Positions 1 to 12,100 of a stretch of 64,000 bases of DNA are shown here, one piece after another. The DNA is taken from the NCBI RefSeq assembly GCF_002104995.1, contig NW_024468263.1, forward strand, positions 1-64,000. The letters run 5' to 3'. This DNA comes from Linderina pennispora (taxonomy: Eukaryota > Kickxellomycota > Kickxellomycetes > Kickxellales > Kickxellaceae). Below the pieces are notes generated by a model. The model was given only the letters and a program-made list of their open reading frames with translations. It did not search any database and had not been told where the DNA came from. Position 1 is the stretch's first letter. Every line of letters begins with the position of its first letter. A program made the translations under genes and the position numbers.

Positions 1-994
1 GTTTGCTAGTGTGCGGTGGAGTGTCTAAAGTATAGTGTAGTATCACAAGGTGAGGCCCATCCGAGTGTCCTTTATACCGTTCAGAGTGCAAAGGTATATT
101 CCGCGATCTACGCCTAATTACTGCTGTCGGTACATGTTGCACTGCCGAGCTGGGGGACACCCAACGTCATCGGAGAGCAGAGCTATGAAACTAACATTGC
201 ACGGCCAAACAAATCAAGACGAGTATCATTGTACAATAAACAAGGGCACCAGTGATATTGGTGCGGAAAGTGTTTAGGGAACAATGCTTGAGTCTCGGCT
301 GAGGAGGAGAGGGTAGGCTGGGTTCAAGGATAGGTAAAGGACCGGGTGGCAAAGCGGTTGTTCCGAGATACAGTGGGGAAGGTTTTAAGACGTACTAGAC
401 AAGGCAAAAATGGAAGGCTGCCAAGGCAAAGAGTACAGACTAGTCGCTGAAACTACCAACCTACTACTGTCATCCGCGGATGCTGGTAGGTATATGCAGA
501 TAAACTGGCGGCATCATCTCCAACCGGCATTTGCGTAGAGACGAAAGATGATCATGGCTAAACTGGTGTTATCACTGGCTCATGGCTCGAACACCGCTGG
601 GTCAGGACCCGGGTCACTGTGATTCATGACAAGCAACGCACTATACATGAATTGGCTTGTGATCTCATTGTCATTCAGTGTCGGGGAGGGGGGTAAAAAT
701 TTCTCATACGGAGTGAAATTGGAGGCTTACAAGCTTGTCAACCCCGTGTATTGGACAAATTGTTCAAGCTAGCCTACCTGTAATACAGAGAGCCATTGCT
801 TATCCTTTCACAGCTAGTCTGGCGTATTTGCAAATGTCAAAGCAGTGGAGAGTAGCATTGCGGTGACATTCAAGCATTGGGTTAGGGAGTGCTCCGCGTT
901 CAGGGCACCTGAATCCTTAAAAACATTCTTTGTATTTTACTTTAGTAAGTTTTCATATTTTCTTTTTGATTCTCATTTGTGGGATATAGTTTTC
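1..994. other. Intergenic, no gene seen
   Basis: I see no convincing coding region here. The longest open stretch, about 75 codons near the left edge, lacks an ATG start and looks random. The last 100-150 bases are the likely promoter and 5' leader of the methyltransferase that follows. Confidence 0.6.
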
Positions 995-1783
995 ATGGCC
1001 TCTGATACAAACTCTTCTACTGGCAGTGCTGACCCTACCAGTAGTGATTTAACTTCAAACAAGCAGGTAGAGATGGATGAAGCATACTCGGCATTTGCTA
1101 CGGAGTACGATGACTTTCATCGTGGATCTCTTCTACTTACTCTTGCAAAAAAGGAATGCATGAGACTTATTTCGCCAAAGCCAGGCGCAAAGTTCCTTGA
1201 CATGGCAGCTGGAACTGGCGATGCGACTGAGCAGTTCTTCGAGTACCAAGATGGTGTCAACCACGACACGGATTCAACCGCTACACTTGTTGACCTAAAC
1301 TCGGATATGCTTGCTATTGCCAAGAAGCGACTCAGTGATACCAAATGGGCCAAGGATGGCCGCATCGAGTTTATTGAAGGAAATGCCGACCACATCCCAG
1401 GGATGCCAGAGGACACATTCGACACCTATTGCTGCTATTTAGGAATGCACAATATGCCGAACCACGACAAAGTGCTGAGAGAGGCAATGCGCGTACTTAA
1501 GCCGGGAGGGAAGATTTACATCTTTGAGGTAGATACCGGAACCTGGTACATTGGGCGGCTTTTTAGAAGCCTGCTCTTCCATTTTCGTCACTACATTTTA
1601 ATGATGCGTGTAAAAAACTGGGCCATGGCATCGCGTATAATTAACAGTGGCCGAGAGTTCCCGTCGCCACCAGACTTTGTGCAAGAGATGAAGGACGCAG
1701 GATTCGCAATTGAGGATACTGGTTACCATAGCATGTATTATGGTATATTCGCTCTTTTCATAGGAACGAAGCCAACTAAGTAA
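995..1783 (+). CDS. COQ5/UbiE-like SAM-dependent methyltransferase
   Basis: Class I S-adenosylmethionine methyltransferase of 262 residues. The reading frame is open from 845, but the first ATG in frame is at 995, so I start there. The SAM-binding motif I is the glycine-rich LDMAAGTGD near residue 68; the acidic post-I loop is LVDLNSDML near 98. A region around 150-180 (LGMHNMP, then REAMRVLKPGGKIYIFE) and the end (YYGIFALFIGTK) follow the COQ5/UbiE pattern, where the C-terminus reads like FGIVALHxGxK. COQ5 methylates the ubiquinone ring precursor in mitochondria. No clear targeting peptide is visible, and the N-terminal 25 residues are Ser/Thr-rich. The protein is shorter and more divergent than a standard COQ5, so it could be a related small-molecule methyltransferase. 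Family membership is secure; the substrate is not. Confidence 0.75.
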   Translation: MASDTNSSTGSADPTSSDLTSNKQVEMDEAYSAFATEYDDFHRGSLLLTLAKKECMRLISPKPGAKFLDMAAGTGDATEQFFEYQDGVNHDTDSTATLVDLNSDMLAIAKKRLSDTKWAKDGRIEFIEGNADHIPGMPEDTFDTYCCYLGMHNMPNHDKVLREAMRVLKPGGKIYIFEVDTGTWYIGRLFRSLLFHFRHYILMMRVKNWAMASRIINSGREFPSPPDFVQEMKDAGFAIEDTGYHSMYYGIFALFIGTKPTK

Positions 1784-2673
1784 CTGGAATACATGTTGCC
1801 ATGTGCTCTGATAGTTTCTTATTTTCAGATTGAGATCTGGCATTATGCCCTATGATGATACTTGAACTTTTAAATCATGTGCGTCCGAGAACTTCGATGA
1901 CTAAATGTTGTTGGTCTAGATCACACGGAGGGTTGTGTAAGGTGAGAAAAGGAAAGGAATAAGACAAACAACGTGAAATATCTTACAAGTGAATATGTGT
2001 ATTTTTCATATAACGTGGATTCCGAATGAACTGTAAAGCAGTGATATCCCAGTCCAGAAAGGCGCTAGTAGTGTGAGCGTAATACTAACAGAAAGTGGCA
2101 GAGTCAAGGATCATGTTGATGTGTAAAAATATAAAGAGAAATGAAAAGGAAAGCTGAGCATAAAGGTTTTATACCATCGCTTAGGTGGCACAGCCAAAAA
2201 GGAAAAGGAAAGAAAACAAAAAGAACAGGATGAAAAACTATGTAGTTCACAGTAATCGGATCTTGAGATTCTAACAGGTTACGCGCTATTTGAGCACTCT
2301 CCTGCGGACTACGGGAAAGACCGACTGGCCAGGCAGGCAGGTTCATGCGAACGAGTGCCATGAGATTGTGGCAGAGAAAGCCCAATCCGGCCTTTTACAG
2401 CGCACTATCCTACCCAGGTTGATTTGTCCAAGAGTAGACATAAAAACCAGCCTAGCAGCAGCAGTAGCAGCAACAACAAAGGACTCCACTAGCTCTTCAA
2501 ACCAATCCAAGTCTTCTTATCGCCACCTTTCTCAATCGCTTGTTGATACGATATCAAACACAGCTGCATACCATTACTCTTATTTGAAGTGCATCTCACG
2601 CCTTGAATCAATCATCAACTATTTTCTATCTCTTAATCCTTTACTGTTGCTATTCAAATTCATCCTACTAACA
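1784..2673. other. Intergenic, no gene seen
   Basis: No supported gene. The last 80 bases before 2674 are pyrimidine-rich, as expected for the leader of the (now broken) transporter that follows. Confidence 0.5.
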
Positions 2674-3350
2674 ATGCCTGTTGACTCACGAACACTCAGA
2701 GTTACAAAGTACCAAATCTTCTGCACCGTCTTGGCTGCCCTGCGTAGTTTCAACTTTGGCTGGAACAACGGCTCGGTGAACATCCCTGGCGATGACCTGC
2801 AGAACTGTGTCACCGGCCACAAGTATTATGGTTCTTTCCTATCATGTATCGACATGACATCAAGTCAGAAGCTATTTGGGTTATCATCATCGGCTGCTTC
2901 GCTCTTGGTGCCATCATCGGTGCCGTCATCTCCAACCCAGTCATCAACCGCAAGGGATACAAGTTTGTCCTGTGCTGGTTCGCTCTGCTCAATGTCATCG
3001 GTGCCCTCCTGCTGTCGCTGACCACAAAGGTCCCGCAGTTCACCATCGGCGGTCTTGTCGTTGGTGTTGCCGCTGGTGCTGAAAACAACACCATGGCGAC
3101 CTATATTTCCGATATGGCGACCCTGCGTAGCCGTGCAATTCTCAGCAGTGCGCTGAAGTTTGACTGTAGCTTTGGTATTATGCTAGACAACGCCTGCGCC
3201 CTGGGTCTTGCCCCTCCTCTCGCTGGAGAACCCTGTTCGCTCTCACGGACGTCTTTGGCCTAATCAATTTTGCGCTGTTCCCGTTCGCCCCTGAGTCACC
3301 CAAGTAGCTAGTCAAGAACAGCCGTATTGACGAGGCGCGCATTCATGTAG
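2674..3350 (+). pseudogene. MFS sugar transporter (GLUT/HXT-type) N-terminal pseudogene
   Basis: Remnant of a 12-TM major facilitator sugar transporter. It starts at ATG 2674 with a short cytosolic N-terminus, then a TM1 region resembling the family's FGxxxGxxN pattern (SFNFGWNNGSVN). The frame changes near 2850 and continues as TM2 (WVIIIGCFALGAIIGAV), then the loop RKG and TM3-TM4. It changes again near 3200, giving LFALTDVFGLINFALFPFAPESPK. The PESP motif before the central loop is intact, but the codon after PESPK, normally W, Y or F, is a TAG stop at 3305-3307. Recognisable homology ends shortly after (KNSRIDEARIH), so the whole C-terminal half is absent. Two frame changes, a nonsense codon and a missing half make this a decayed gene and not only a sequencing problem. 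Confidence 0.8.
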
Positions 3351-3456
3351 GTACCACAGTGATAGCGACTAAAACACACAGGGTGAAAGCCCACTGAAAA
3401 GTACACCTTCGAGGGTAGGAATGGTCAGGACACCACTGTAGTTCCTGACGCCCAGG

Positions 3457-3791
3457 TTACATACGCTGAGAACCCCTGAGAATAGGAACATAGCTTACAC
3501 CAACCTTGCGGAACAGTAGGTTGAATGGGAACTGAAACACAATGTACAGCGTGTTGTATTGTGTTTTGTACATGTTCCGCTGTTTCTCCATGGTTTCAAT
3601 CTTGGCGTAACTCGCAATGCTCCAGTTGCGAAATGTAGAAATGTAGCCCAGGCAGATGAATACAGCCAAACGTATATCGGCCTTGCGAATGTACTCTTCT
3701 TCAGCACTTGCTTCTCGCGAGGCGTGCACTGATAGCTGCCATATTGCTTGCCCTTTTCTGCATCAGAGTTGATAGATACACTGGCCGGCAT
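3457..3791 (-). pseudogene. Allantoate-permease-type MFS (ACS family) N-terminal fragment
   Basis: Minus-strand remnant of an anion:cation symporter family MFS protein (Dal5/allantoate permease type). From ATG 3791 a Ser/Lys-rich N-terminus runs to about 3725, where the frame changes into EEEYIRKADIRLAVFICLGY. That matches the family's pre-TM1 KxDxRLxPF segment and TM1. The usual DRSNIGNAK motif is degraded (RNWSIASYAK), although METMEK and TQYNT-like residues and a PFNLLFRKVG end remain. About eight residues of TM2 appear deleted. Nothing recognisable follows. It lies tail to tail with the sugar transporter remnant, so two unrelated transporter genes have decayed side by side. Confidence 0.65.
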
Positions 3792-4062
3792 TAAAAACAA
3801 GTTGGACAAAGCAAAATATGGTGAGAAGGCAATATTCCTGTAGTTGCTACCAATACCTTGTTATCGCCCATCTCCATCGGTGGATCTCTTGTGTATCACG
3901 TGGCACCAGCTTGATTATTTCTTTCTCCAATACTCTGGTCGATGCATTTGTACGCAGATGGGCGTGAAAGCTTGGGTGCAAGAAGAGACAAGGTATACAG
4001 ATCAGCGGTCAATTATGTGTCTATCCGAGAAAAGCTGAAAAATACATCTATGGCCCTACATC

Positions 4063-4855
4063 TTAGTGCTTTTGCTCGTAAGCGATGCGGTAGCACGAGT
4101 CTGAGCCCCAAGGGGCGACAGGGTAGTAGTCGTCACGACCGCGCACTTTAAACCACAGCCAGACCTCTTGCAGGCGCCGCCCACGGCACTTGACATTTGG
4201 CTCGACACCCCACGCATCCTTCAGTGCCTGCCTTGAACTGCGCCAGCGTGTACGTGTTCTTGGGTCGGCGGCCAGCTTCAGGTTTGGTAGGCGTGATTCC
4301 TGAGGCCGCCAGTGCCTTGTAGATATCGTACTTGGCGCGTAGCTTCAGAATTGTGCTAAAGTAGTCGACGACTTCTTCCTGCGATGTGTAGCCGGCGCCG
4401 TAGCAGCGCGGCTCCAACGTTGAGACGCAGGTGCCATGCTTGACCCATTCATGGGTCCAGAACCAGTTGTTATCACCCTTGTTCGACGGCCAGTATGTGT
4501 TCATATTGTCGTGCAGTTCCATGCTGTCGGCGCGGATGATGCTGGATATGTTTGTGTACGCACGCTGCGGGTCGCAGCCATTGCTCGGGAGCATCTTGCC
4601 GTCGCATGTGTCGGGCCACAGGCCGTGGACCGTGAAGGCATCGCTGGGTCCCCAGCGAGTGTCCCACTGCTGAGCAAACACCAGCAGGCCGTTCTTGGGG
4701 CTGCAGCAGGAGTCAACGTCAGTGCGCGTGCACGAGATAGTATCGATTGGGCACGTATCCGCTGGCGCATTGACAGCGCTGCCATCCTGAACAAGCACAC
4801 GGAAGGCGGCTGCGCTTGATGCAGCGAAAAGGAAAAGAGTATGGAAAATGTTCAT
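4063..4855 (-). CDS. Secreted ribonuclease T2, one frameshift near the 3' end
   Basis: RNase T2 family endoribonuclease, which cleaves RNA through 2',3'-cyclic phosphate intermediates and is secreted or vacuolar. The start at 4855 gives a clear signal peptide (MNIFHTLFLFAASSAAA). Both catalytic signatures are present: CAS I FTVHGLWPD (His77) and CAS II FWTHEWVKHGTC (Glu136, His140), with many Cys for disulfides. The frame breaks at about residue 209 (near 4222-4228). Read in the original frame the protein ends at 4148 with an unrelated tail. Shifting by one base gives the expected ending, with an EVWLWFKVRGR segment and a stop at 4063-4065. One extra G in GCAGGCA would explain it. Either an assembly error or a fresh mutation; the active site is upstream of the break. 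Confidence 0.85.
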
Positions 4856-5169
4856 TGTTTGCGAGTGGTAAATGGAAATGCGAAGCAAAAGTCGGTCACG
4901 GGAGGACAGCGTCATTTTATCAGGCTGCCAAAGCAGCCGACTCACGTGATGGGATGTGTCATAATTCCAATTTGGCGCTCTCAGAATCAACGCACTTTAA
5001 GCAATCGTCAAGACGATCATGAAGCGTAGAGCCGCTTTTCCAGCTTTTTGCTCTGGTGTTTTTTCCTGCCATTCTATTTTCGTCTTCATTTTATTCCACA
5101 CCCTGGCTCATCTGCATTTGCCTTTATAATCAGTTCAGCAGATTACCAAATAGAGAAGGCGCAGTTTAA
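4856..5169. promoter_or_regulatory. Shared divergent promoter region of RNase T2 and PPP4R1
   Basis: 314 bases separate two start codons pointing apart, so both 5' regions must lie here. I see no clear TATA box. The part next to 5170 is pyrimidine-rich (TTTTTCCTGCC, CTTCATTTTATTCC). Confidence 0.5.
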
Positions 5170-8100
5170 ATGGCAGGTACGTCCCGGCGGGGGGTTTCCA
5201 CATTCTATGCACACATTTCGGGGCTTTGGCCGAGGTACTTATGCTTGAAGGGCTGCCGTCGATATAGATTTTGGATATGACTGGGGCTCCGACGAGGAGG
5301 ACGAGGAGGGTTCCGATCCTAACGTTGAGCTTGAGACGTTGGCCGACGAGACAACACAGACAGCACAGACAGCACAGATAGCACAGACAGAACAAACAGC
5401 AGAGGAGGCATCAGAGCAAATAGCCGGCAGCCTACCACCAGGAGTGGTAGTAAACCGTGTCGCAGCATCAGACAAGAAGGCGAATCCACATGGCACAACA
5501 GAAAGCGAGCTGCTGGAGCCCATGATTGAGGACAAGGCCAAGCAGCTCGAGGTGACCAAGCTGGAGCACGGCGAGGAGAACCTGAGCCCGCTCGAGGTGT
5601 TTTGCAAGCGCGCATCGAGCGTGTTCATATTCCAGCGTGTGTGGGCGGCAAAGGAGGTTGGGCGGCTGCTGGGGCGTGAGAGCAAAGAGATAGCCATGGG
5701 TCTGCTGGTGCCAATTGCTATGCGGTTGTCTGACGATCGCGAGCTGTTTGTTCGCGAGACCATGGCCCAGAACCTGCTGCCGGTTCTGCACTATTATTTT
5801 GACAACAAAGGGTTTGTCCCTGCCCCACCATCGCCGCCACCAAAAGACGAACCGACCGAACACAGCTGAACACCAGCAGCAGCAAGCAGCAGCAGCAACA
5901 GACAACAGCAGCAGCAGCAACAACAACAACAGCAGGAGGAAAGCACAGCTCGCACCAGTGAAGAGACACAGGCTGCCTCCGACACAGGGTCGACAAAGTC
6001 TAGGATAGTGCCAGATATCGCAGTGCCATCGGACGAGGACTTTGGTACATGGCTGCACCGCCTGCTGCTGACACCGCATCCATCAGTATCGCTGCCTGCG
6101 CAGCGCGCCACGGTGGCCCTTGGGCACCGCCTGAAATTCGAAAAGTACCATACGGAAATTGTGCACGGAGTCATTCTTAGCTTGGTGCAGAACCCGTTCC
6201 ACCAGCATCTGCTGCAGCAGGCGCAGCGGTCAAAGGACATGATTGTCAAATCGCGACCTTCTAGTGTCCAATCAGCACCAGGCGGCGACACGACACACCA
6301 TGACAGCCGCGCAACGAACCGGCTGAGCTCGGGGCTTGCGTCTCTGTTTGGCCGGCGCAGCTGGACGAGCGAAAAGACGGCGGGCGTAGACAGCTCGCCA
6401 GAGGAGGACGACGAAAAGGGCCGCGATCGCTCAAATACAACGCCAAGCATGCCGCAGGAGCGACCAGTTTGTCGATGCCGGGGATATGGCAGGCGCCGCC
6501 AAGCCTGGCAACGGGTTCTTTGTGTCTCCTGCAGACGAGGAGGCACGGTTAGAGCGTACCAGACGGAAACTGCTGATGCTGCATATGGTGCATCTGGTCG
6601 CGGTCGAGTTTGGCGCCAGCATGCGGCCGGCAGTGTTTGTACCTGTCGTGGAACGGGCCACGCAGGACAAGGCATTTGAGGTGCGGCGTGACGCGGCGGC
6701 TGTGCTGGGCTCGCTGGCCAAAGCAGTGTCGGTGGACCTGGCGCTAGATGTTCTGTTCCAGTGCTTCCTGAACCTTTCGCAGGACCCTATTTGGCAAGTC
6801 AGGCAGAGTGCAGCCCGCCATGCGCTTCCTGGCCTGGCGCTTGTGTTGGCGGTTAGAAGCGAGCGCAGCACAGGGGTCGCTGCGAGGAAGGCAGAGCACC
6901 AGCGCAAACACTCGCTGCAGTGGTTCGCCAAGTCGCCACCAATGGCCCCTACAAGTAGCACCGGACAGGCCGACATGTCGCTCGCCATCATACCGCCGCT
7001 GGACAACCGCCAACCGTCGGATCCCATCGCAGGAATTCATGTTTAAGAACACGCCAGCGCGCTCGGTTCCCGACAAGCAATGGCTGCAGCTGGTAGATCG
7101 ACTCGCGGGCCCGCGCGAGCCCTCGCACCATGTCCGTGCAGCGGTGTTTGAGTCGATAGGGAAGCTGGCGCTGGCGCTGGTTGATTGTCCTCGCACACGC
7201 GATGCGCTGGTGACACTGGCAGTCAACGATGTGCAGCGAGTCAGCGGCGACCAGGGCTCGGGAAAGTTTGGGCTTTTTGGCTCGCACCATAGCCTACAGG
7301 ATCTTGATGACGAAGACGAGGAGCTTGACGAGGAGACGGCAGCAGCTGAGGAGGAGAGCATGGTCATGTCGCGGGCGCTAGGCGAAATCCACGGGTCGCC
7401 GTCAATGCGAAACCGAGGCAGCGGCTCAATCGGCCGCGGGGCCAGTCTGGTTGGTGGGCCTCAGACAGCAGTCAATGGGCGGGTGGCCAAGTTCCGCGCG
7501 CAGCGAGCTGTCACCAAGGACGTCATTTACCAGTGTGCCTACAACCTCCCGGCCCTTCTGGCAGCTCTGGGCCCGCAGGGCTGGGACCGTCTGCGCGACG
7601 TGTATATGCAGCTGAGCAAGGCTGAGCACTATGAGGCACGGCGCTCACTGGCGTGCTCGCTGCATGAGGTGGCCAGAATCCTGGCTGCTGAGTCGCAACC
7701 CTCGACATCAGCACCGTCGGATCAGCAGCAGCCGCCTGCCGCCGCAACATCAGCATCAGCCGGCATTCAGCGCCGACCTGGAAAGCGTGCTGTGTTTGTT
7801 TTTGATCGACGGCACCGAGATAAAAGATGGGAGCACTGGCGCATCTGGGCGACACGCTTACCTGGCTCACGCCGACCAGCCGCATCCGATGCCTTCCGAT
7901 GATCATGCAGGTATTCAAGCACGACGGCAAGCAGTGGCGGACACGCGAGCTGATGGCAACGCAGCTGGTCAAGCTGTGCCATCTGTTCCCGGCCTCGGTC
8001 GTCGTCGGCAGCCTGCTGCCACAGGCCGTCGAGTGGGCCCACGACCCGGTAGCCGGTGTGCGCGCAGCAGTGGCCCCAGCATTCCCTATCATGTTTGAGC

Positions 8101-9094
8101 TGACCAAGCTGGATCCAACCACGCAGGTCAAGTTCTTCGAGACTGTCATTTCCTTCTCGCATGCCAGCACGTTCCGCGGCCGTCTGTTCTTTATTGAGAT
8201 TTGCTTCGGCTCTGCTGGCCCACGACCAGGATCCGAATGCCGACCCGGTTGATTTCGACCAGTTCTTCCTGCCCTCGCTGGCGGCCTTGGCTGCTGACCG
8301 CGTCGCCAACGTGCGCATTGCATTGGCACGGCTTGTTCGCAGGATGCTAGAGAACCGCATGCGCCGGCAGAGCATCTCGACGACACTGGCTGATATGTGG
8401 ATATCGTCCTGCTCATCCAGATGGCAAAAGCTTCGGCGACCACCAGCCGCTCCATAAACTGCCTGCAGTTGCCGATGCGCCCTCTGAGGAGGAAGCGGCC
8501 GCCGGCCCTGTGTCAGACTGGATTGATGAGGATCCAAAGCCAGACACGCCGGCAGCGGGAGCGCGCCGGAAATCCAGCGGCTCCAGCGGCATGCATGGCA
8601 TTCAGAAGCGGCCCTCGCGCAAACGGTCGTCGGCTTCGCGGCACCGCAGTCTGAGCCGCGGTGACCAGAGCAATACGTCACCGCAGATCCCATCGCCGAC
8701 TGCAAGCAAGTTCTACTCGCACCGCTCCCTGGGCTCAGTCGCACGGCGGAGACGCAATACCACGCCCATGCGCGCCCACCTGCTGGCTACAATAGTCCAG
8801 CAGCTAGCCAAGGACAAGGACCGGGATGTCCTGGAATTGGTGCGCGACCTGCCTGGGACTGCCGCTAGTGCACAGTGACTCGCCACGCCAGTCTGTGGCC
8901 AACACGCCGACCGCCAGTTCGTTTGCAAGCAGTGGGGCCAGGCTCGCCTGCCCCATCAAATCCGAACCTTGAAAAAGTTCCCGGTGCCGCCGCCGTCGCC
9001 GCCGCTGCAGCCTTCCGAGCAAGGTGGCCAGGACCTGGATGTGTCGGCAATGAGCCAGCCAGTGACAGCCATAGAGCCGGACCCAGAGCACTAA
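5170..9094 (+). CDS. PPP4R1: PPP4R1-type HEAT-repeat regulatory subunit of protein phosphatase 4, multiply frameshifted
   Basis: HEAT-repeat scaffold that binds the PP4 catalytic subunit. Exon 1 is only ATGGCAG (5170-5176). A GTACGT...ATATAG intron (5177-5267) follows, and exon 2 resumes as DFGYDWGSDEEDEE. Segments collinear with animal PPP4R1 appear in order: SPLEVFCKRASSVFIFQR with RLSDDRELFVRE (5585-5770), QDPIWQVRQSAARHALP (6780-6830), VIYQCAYNLPALLAALGPQ with RRSLACSLHEVARIL (7525-7680), EIKDGALAHLGDTL (7817-7855), QWRTRELMATQLVKL (7933-7977), and LAADRVANVRIALARLVRRML (8287-8350). These lie in different frames. I count about twelve frame changes (three inside a Gln-repeat around 5865-5930, then near 6455, 7025, 7765, 7820, 8205, 8395, 8856, 8935 and 8980). 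All are +1, many in GGG, CCC or TTT runs. The corrected C-terminus ends at 9092-9094. Orthology is firm; whether the gene works is open. Confidence 0.85.
5177..5267 (+). other. Intron 1 of PPP4R1 (91 bases)
   Basis: GTACGT donor after the seventh coding base and ATATAG acceptor. Splicing joins G to AT to make an Asp codon and opens the downstream frame. Unspliced, the region has in-frame stops. Inferred from sequence only. Confidence 0.75.
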
Positions 9095-9162
9095 ACCCCT
9101 AGACATAGCATTTTCGTCTTTATTGATACCCCGCCCTCCCCGCACATTGTTTGGCTAGAAAT

Positions 9163-12100
9163 CTAATCGAAGAGTGCCTCGAGCTGCTTGCTCTCGAGAG
9201 CTTGCTCGCCAATCCCGCTGCAGCTATCGTCCGATGAGATAACGACTGTGATTGCTGGCGACTGCTCACGGTCAACAAGGGGCATCACAAATGTGTTGAA
9301 GACATGCCGCAAGTCGTCTAGCGTCACTGCGCGCAGATGCTCGTTGGCCCACCGGTGCTTGGCTGTTGATATCGGCAAACCCTTGAAGACATGCCTCGGC
9401 TGCAGTTACAAGCAGCCTGCTTGGCTTAGACACGCTGCTCACCTGCTTGAACAGGGCAACTGACCTTGCCACCTCGAGCTTGAACCTATCAATTCTGCTG
9501 GTCCCAGCTGCTCCTGATTTCCAGCAGCGCAGTCTTTCAGCACATCATATGCTTCGCCTATATTTGAGGTCTTGTTGCACACCAGGGTGCACGTCTGCAT
9601 CGTACTATCATACAGCAGCTTTGGCGAGTAACCCAGGCCCTTGTCACGGATTGCATTGCTCAAGAGTCCTTCATTGGCTCCAAGGATACGTGCCAAAAGT
9701 ACCATCGCGTAGTGGTCTTTTGCAGGAAGTGGCAGAGGCAGTGCATCCACATCCAAACTGCCAATGTCGCCCGTGTACCTGGCAACAACACACGGCACTG
9801 TGATGCGCCAATATGCCGATTTCTCGCTCTTGACAATCGCATGCACTGGCCACTGACTCCTGAAGCTTGGGCATATTGGCATGCACCTGCTTCAAGAGAC
9901 TCAATGGATGCTCGCTGGAAACAAATGGTGGCAATAGTAGCAGACGATGAGACACTGGACGCCGCAGCCATGGCATCCCACTCGGCAACAAAGCTATCTG
10001 CGCTGAAACCAATATCATAACCGCTTGGGATGCCGAGGGTGACGATTCCGCTGTGAAGGCCTCTACCAGCGCATCCCTTGAGTCAAATGCCTCTTTATGC
10101 GATTCAACTTGTCCAGAATTTCGCTCTTGCTGGGCTGCGCTGCTTTGGCCAGCTCCTCGTATATTTTATCCAAAACCTGCCTTCTTTTCGTGGTCAGACC
10201 CGTTGGTCAGCGTGTTAATGATAGCATCCTTCTGGGAGCGGATTCTGTTGGCCAACATGTCCAGCTGTCCGCCCTTGCCGTCCGCAACACTGCAGACCAG
10301 CTTTTCCAGAATCTTGCTCTGCCTTTCCTGGTCTCCTTTCAGTCAGATTCTGCAGAATGCGGATCCTTCTCGCCACTGGACCCAAGAGCAAGCTTCCTGC
10401 CCACGTCCTTGAGCACTGCTTGCTGGTGGAAAATGTCTACATGCATGCGAGCAGACCTTGCCCTACTGTGCAATATGCTGCTGGAAATGTCGCGAATTAG
10501 ATGCGTCGTGCTGAAGTTTGCGGATGAGCAATGATCGACTTCATCTGGTTTACCATGTTCAGCGTGTTATCCTCGGTGAATCTGGCAAAGAATAGCGACA
10601 GCAGCAGTGACTTGACCATCTGGCCTGCATTTTCTGCGGGTGATACGCCTGTGATAACCATATAGTCGCCGAAGCCATCCGAGCTCAAAGCCGTCATCTG
10701 TAAATCCAATGCGGACATCAGTCTCTACGCTGTTGTTCTTCTGATAGCTACGCAGCTGTATCTCTGAAGTAGCACCGTTTGAATCTGGGACCAGTGCTGG
10801 ATCAATGGTGCTGGCGATAGCACCAGGAATAACAAGGTCCGATGTAAGGAGGGTCCATTCAAAGATTGGAACATATGGCCACAGGTCAAGCGGCAGCTCA
10901 GCCATCGAAAGCTGCATGTGCACTCGCGCCATGTATGAATCATATCCGACTGACTTGGATATAGTTAAAAGGCCGCGGATTACTCGCATGTGGGCATGCT
11001 ACATAGCTCGTGGCAGCCGGAATTTCTGAAATGTCTGGGGATGATTGATAGGCATCCATTTGCTCGCAGATTTCCGAGGAGATACGCGTGTCGGTCGGAC
11101 TCTGTCCAACCGCCACGTATACATCCCGTACTCTGGAATACTACATGTCTCGCTGGAAGTGATACTTGTGTCTTCGTCGTCGTCCTTTTTGATGTCTGGG
11201 ATCAGTTTAACCTCGCACATTTCATCATCTGCGAGCACTCCGATTAGATTGATCCAAAAATCGCTGTCCTTATCTGCAAGCTCATCCAAAACACTAAACG
11301 TCCTCATGCTCGAGCCAACGGGTCCGCCCGACCAGTGCGCACTGACAATATCATAACGCACCAGCTGCTTTAATTCCTCATGCGGCGTATCCTCAAACTT
11401 CTGCAAAGTGCCTGGCACGTACTGACTTGATTGCGACATGGATATCGTCAAGCAGCGACGAGCTGTGATGGGCGCTGCGTAGTGCTCCCCTCACAATACT
11501 CTTAAGGGTGCTATCGTCAGCCGCCAGCAGGTTAAAGTTGGGCTTCTGGATGCCTTGGAGCGACAAGTAGAGGCAGGTGGGCAGAGCATCATAGACGCCC
11601 ATGAAGACGCTTGCAGCTACTGGATTTGTGCCTCCAGCAAGTCGCGTACTCAGTGGGCCAGATCCCCTCTGAGTCAAATACTCTCCAAGCACATTGTAGG
11701 CGTTGCAGTGAAGCTCATCCTCGAACTGTGGGCCTCTCCAGCCGTAGTACACCTGGCCCTGGGCATCGTCACCTGCCGCATACGCTACTTGAGTGAACGG
11801 GGCGATTTCCCCCGATGCTGGAGGCAGTGACGTCCCCAGGTACTCTTGCACTGAGTTGTAAACCTATCAGGGGGAATCTTTTCCAGCACCTCGCTGATGA
11901 TGTGCTCCTCTGTGACACTGCCAGCAATGACCACTGTAATGTTGCAAGGATCGTAAAACTCGGAATGGAAGTCTACTATCTCTTTGTGAGTAATGGTGGA
12001 AAGGAGTCCAGTATATCCACCTGGATAGTGGGCGTAAGGCGAGTGGTCAGGATATAGCTTCTTTAGCATCGTGTGAATAACAATATCATCAGGCTTGTCT

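Noticed and set aside
50-277. 75-codon frame at the left edge
   Set aside because: No ATG start and no recognisable feature.
5468-6675. Long minus-strand frames opposite PPP4R1 with poly-Leu, poly-Val and poly-Cys runs
   Set aside because: These come from the CAG/GCA repeat read in antisense. The plus strand carries the HEAT-repeat homology.
5860-9000. Introns as the explanation for frame changes in PPP4R1
   Set aside because: At each junction the homologous protein continues within a few residues, leaving no room for an intron of realistic length, and no GT...AG pairs of 50 bases or more fit.
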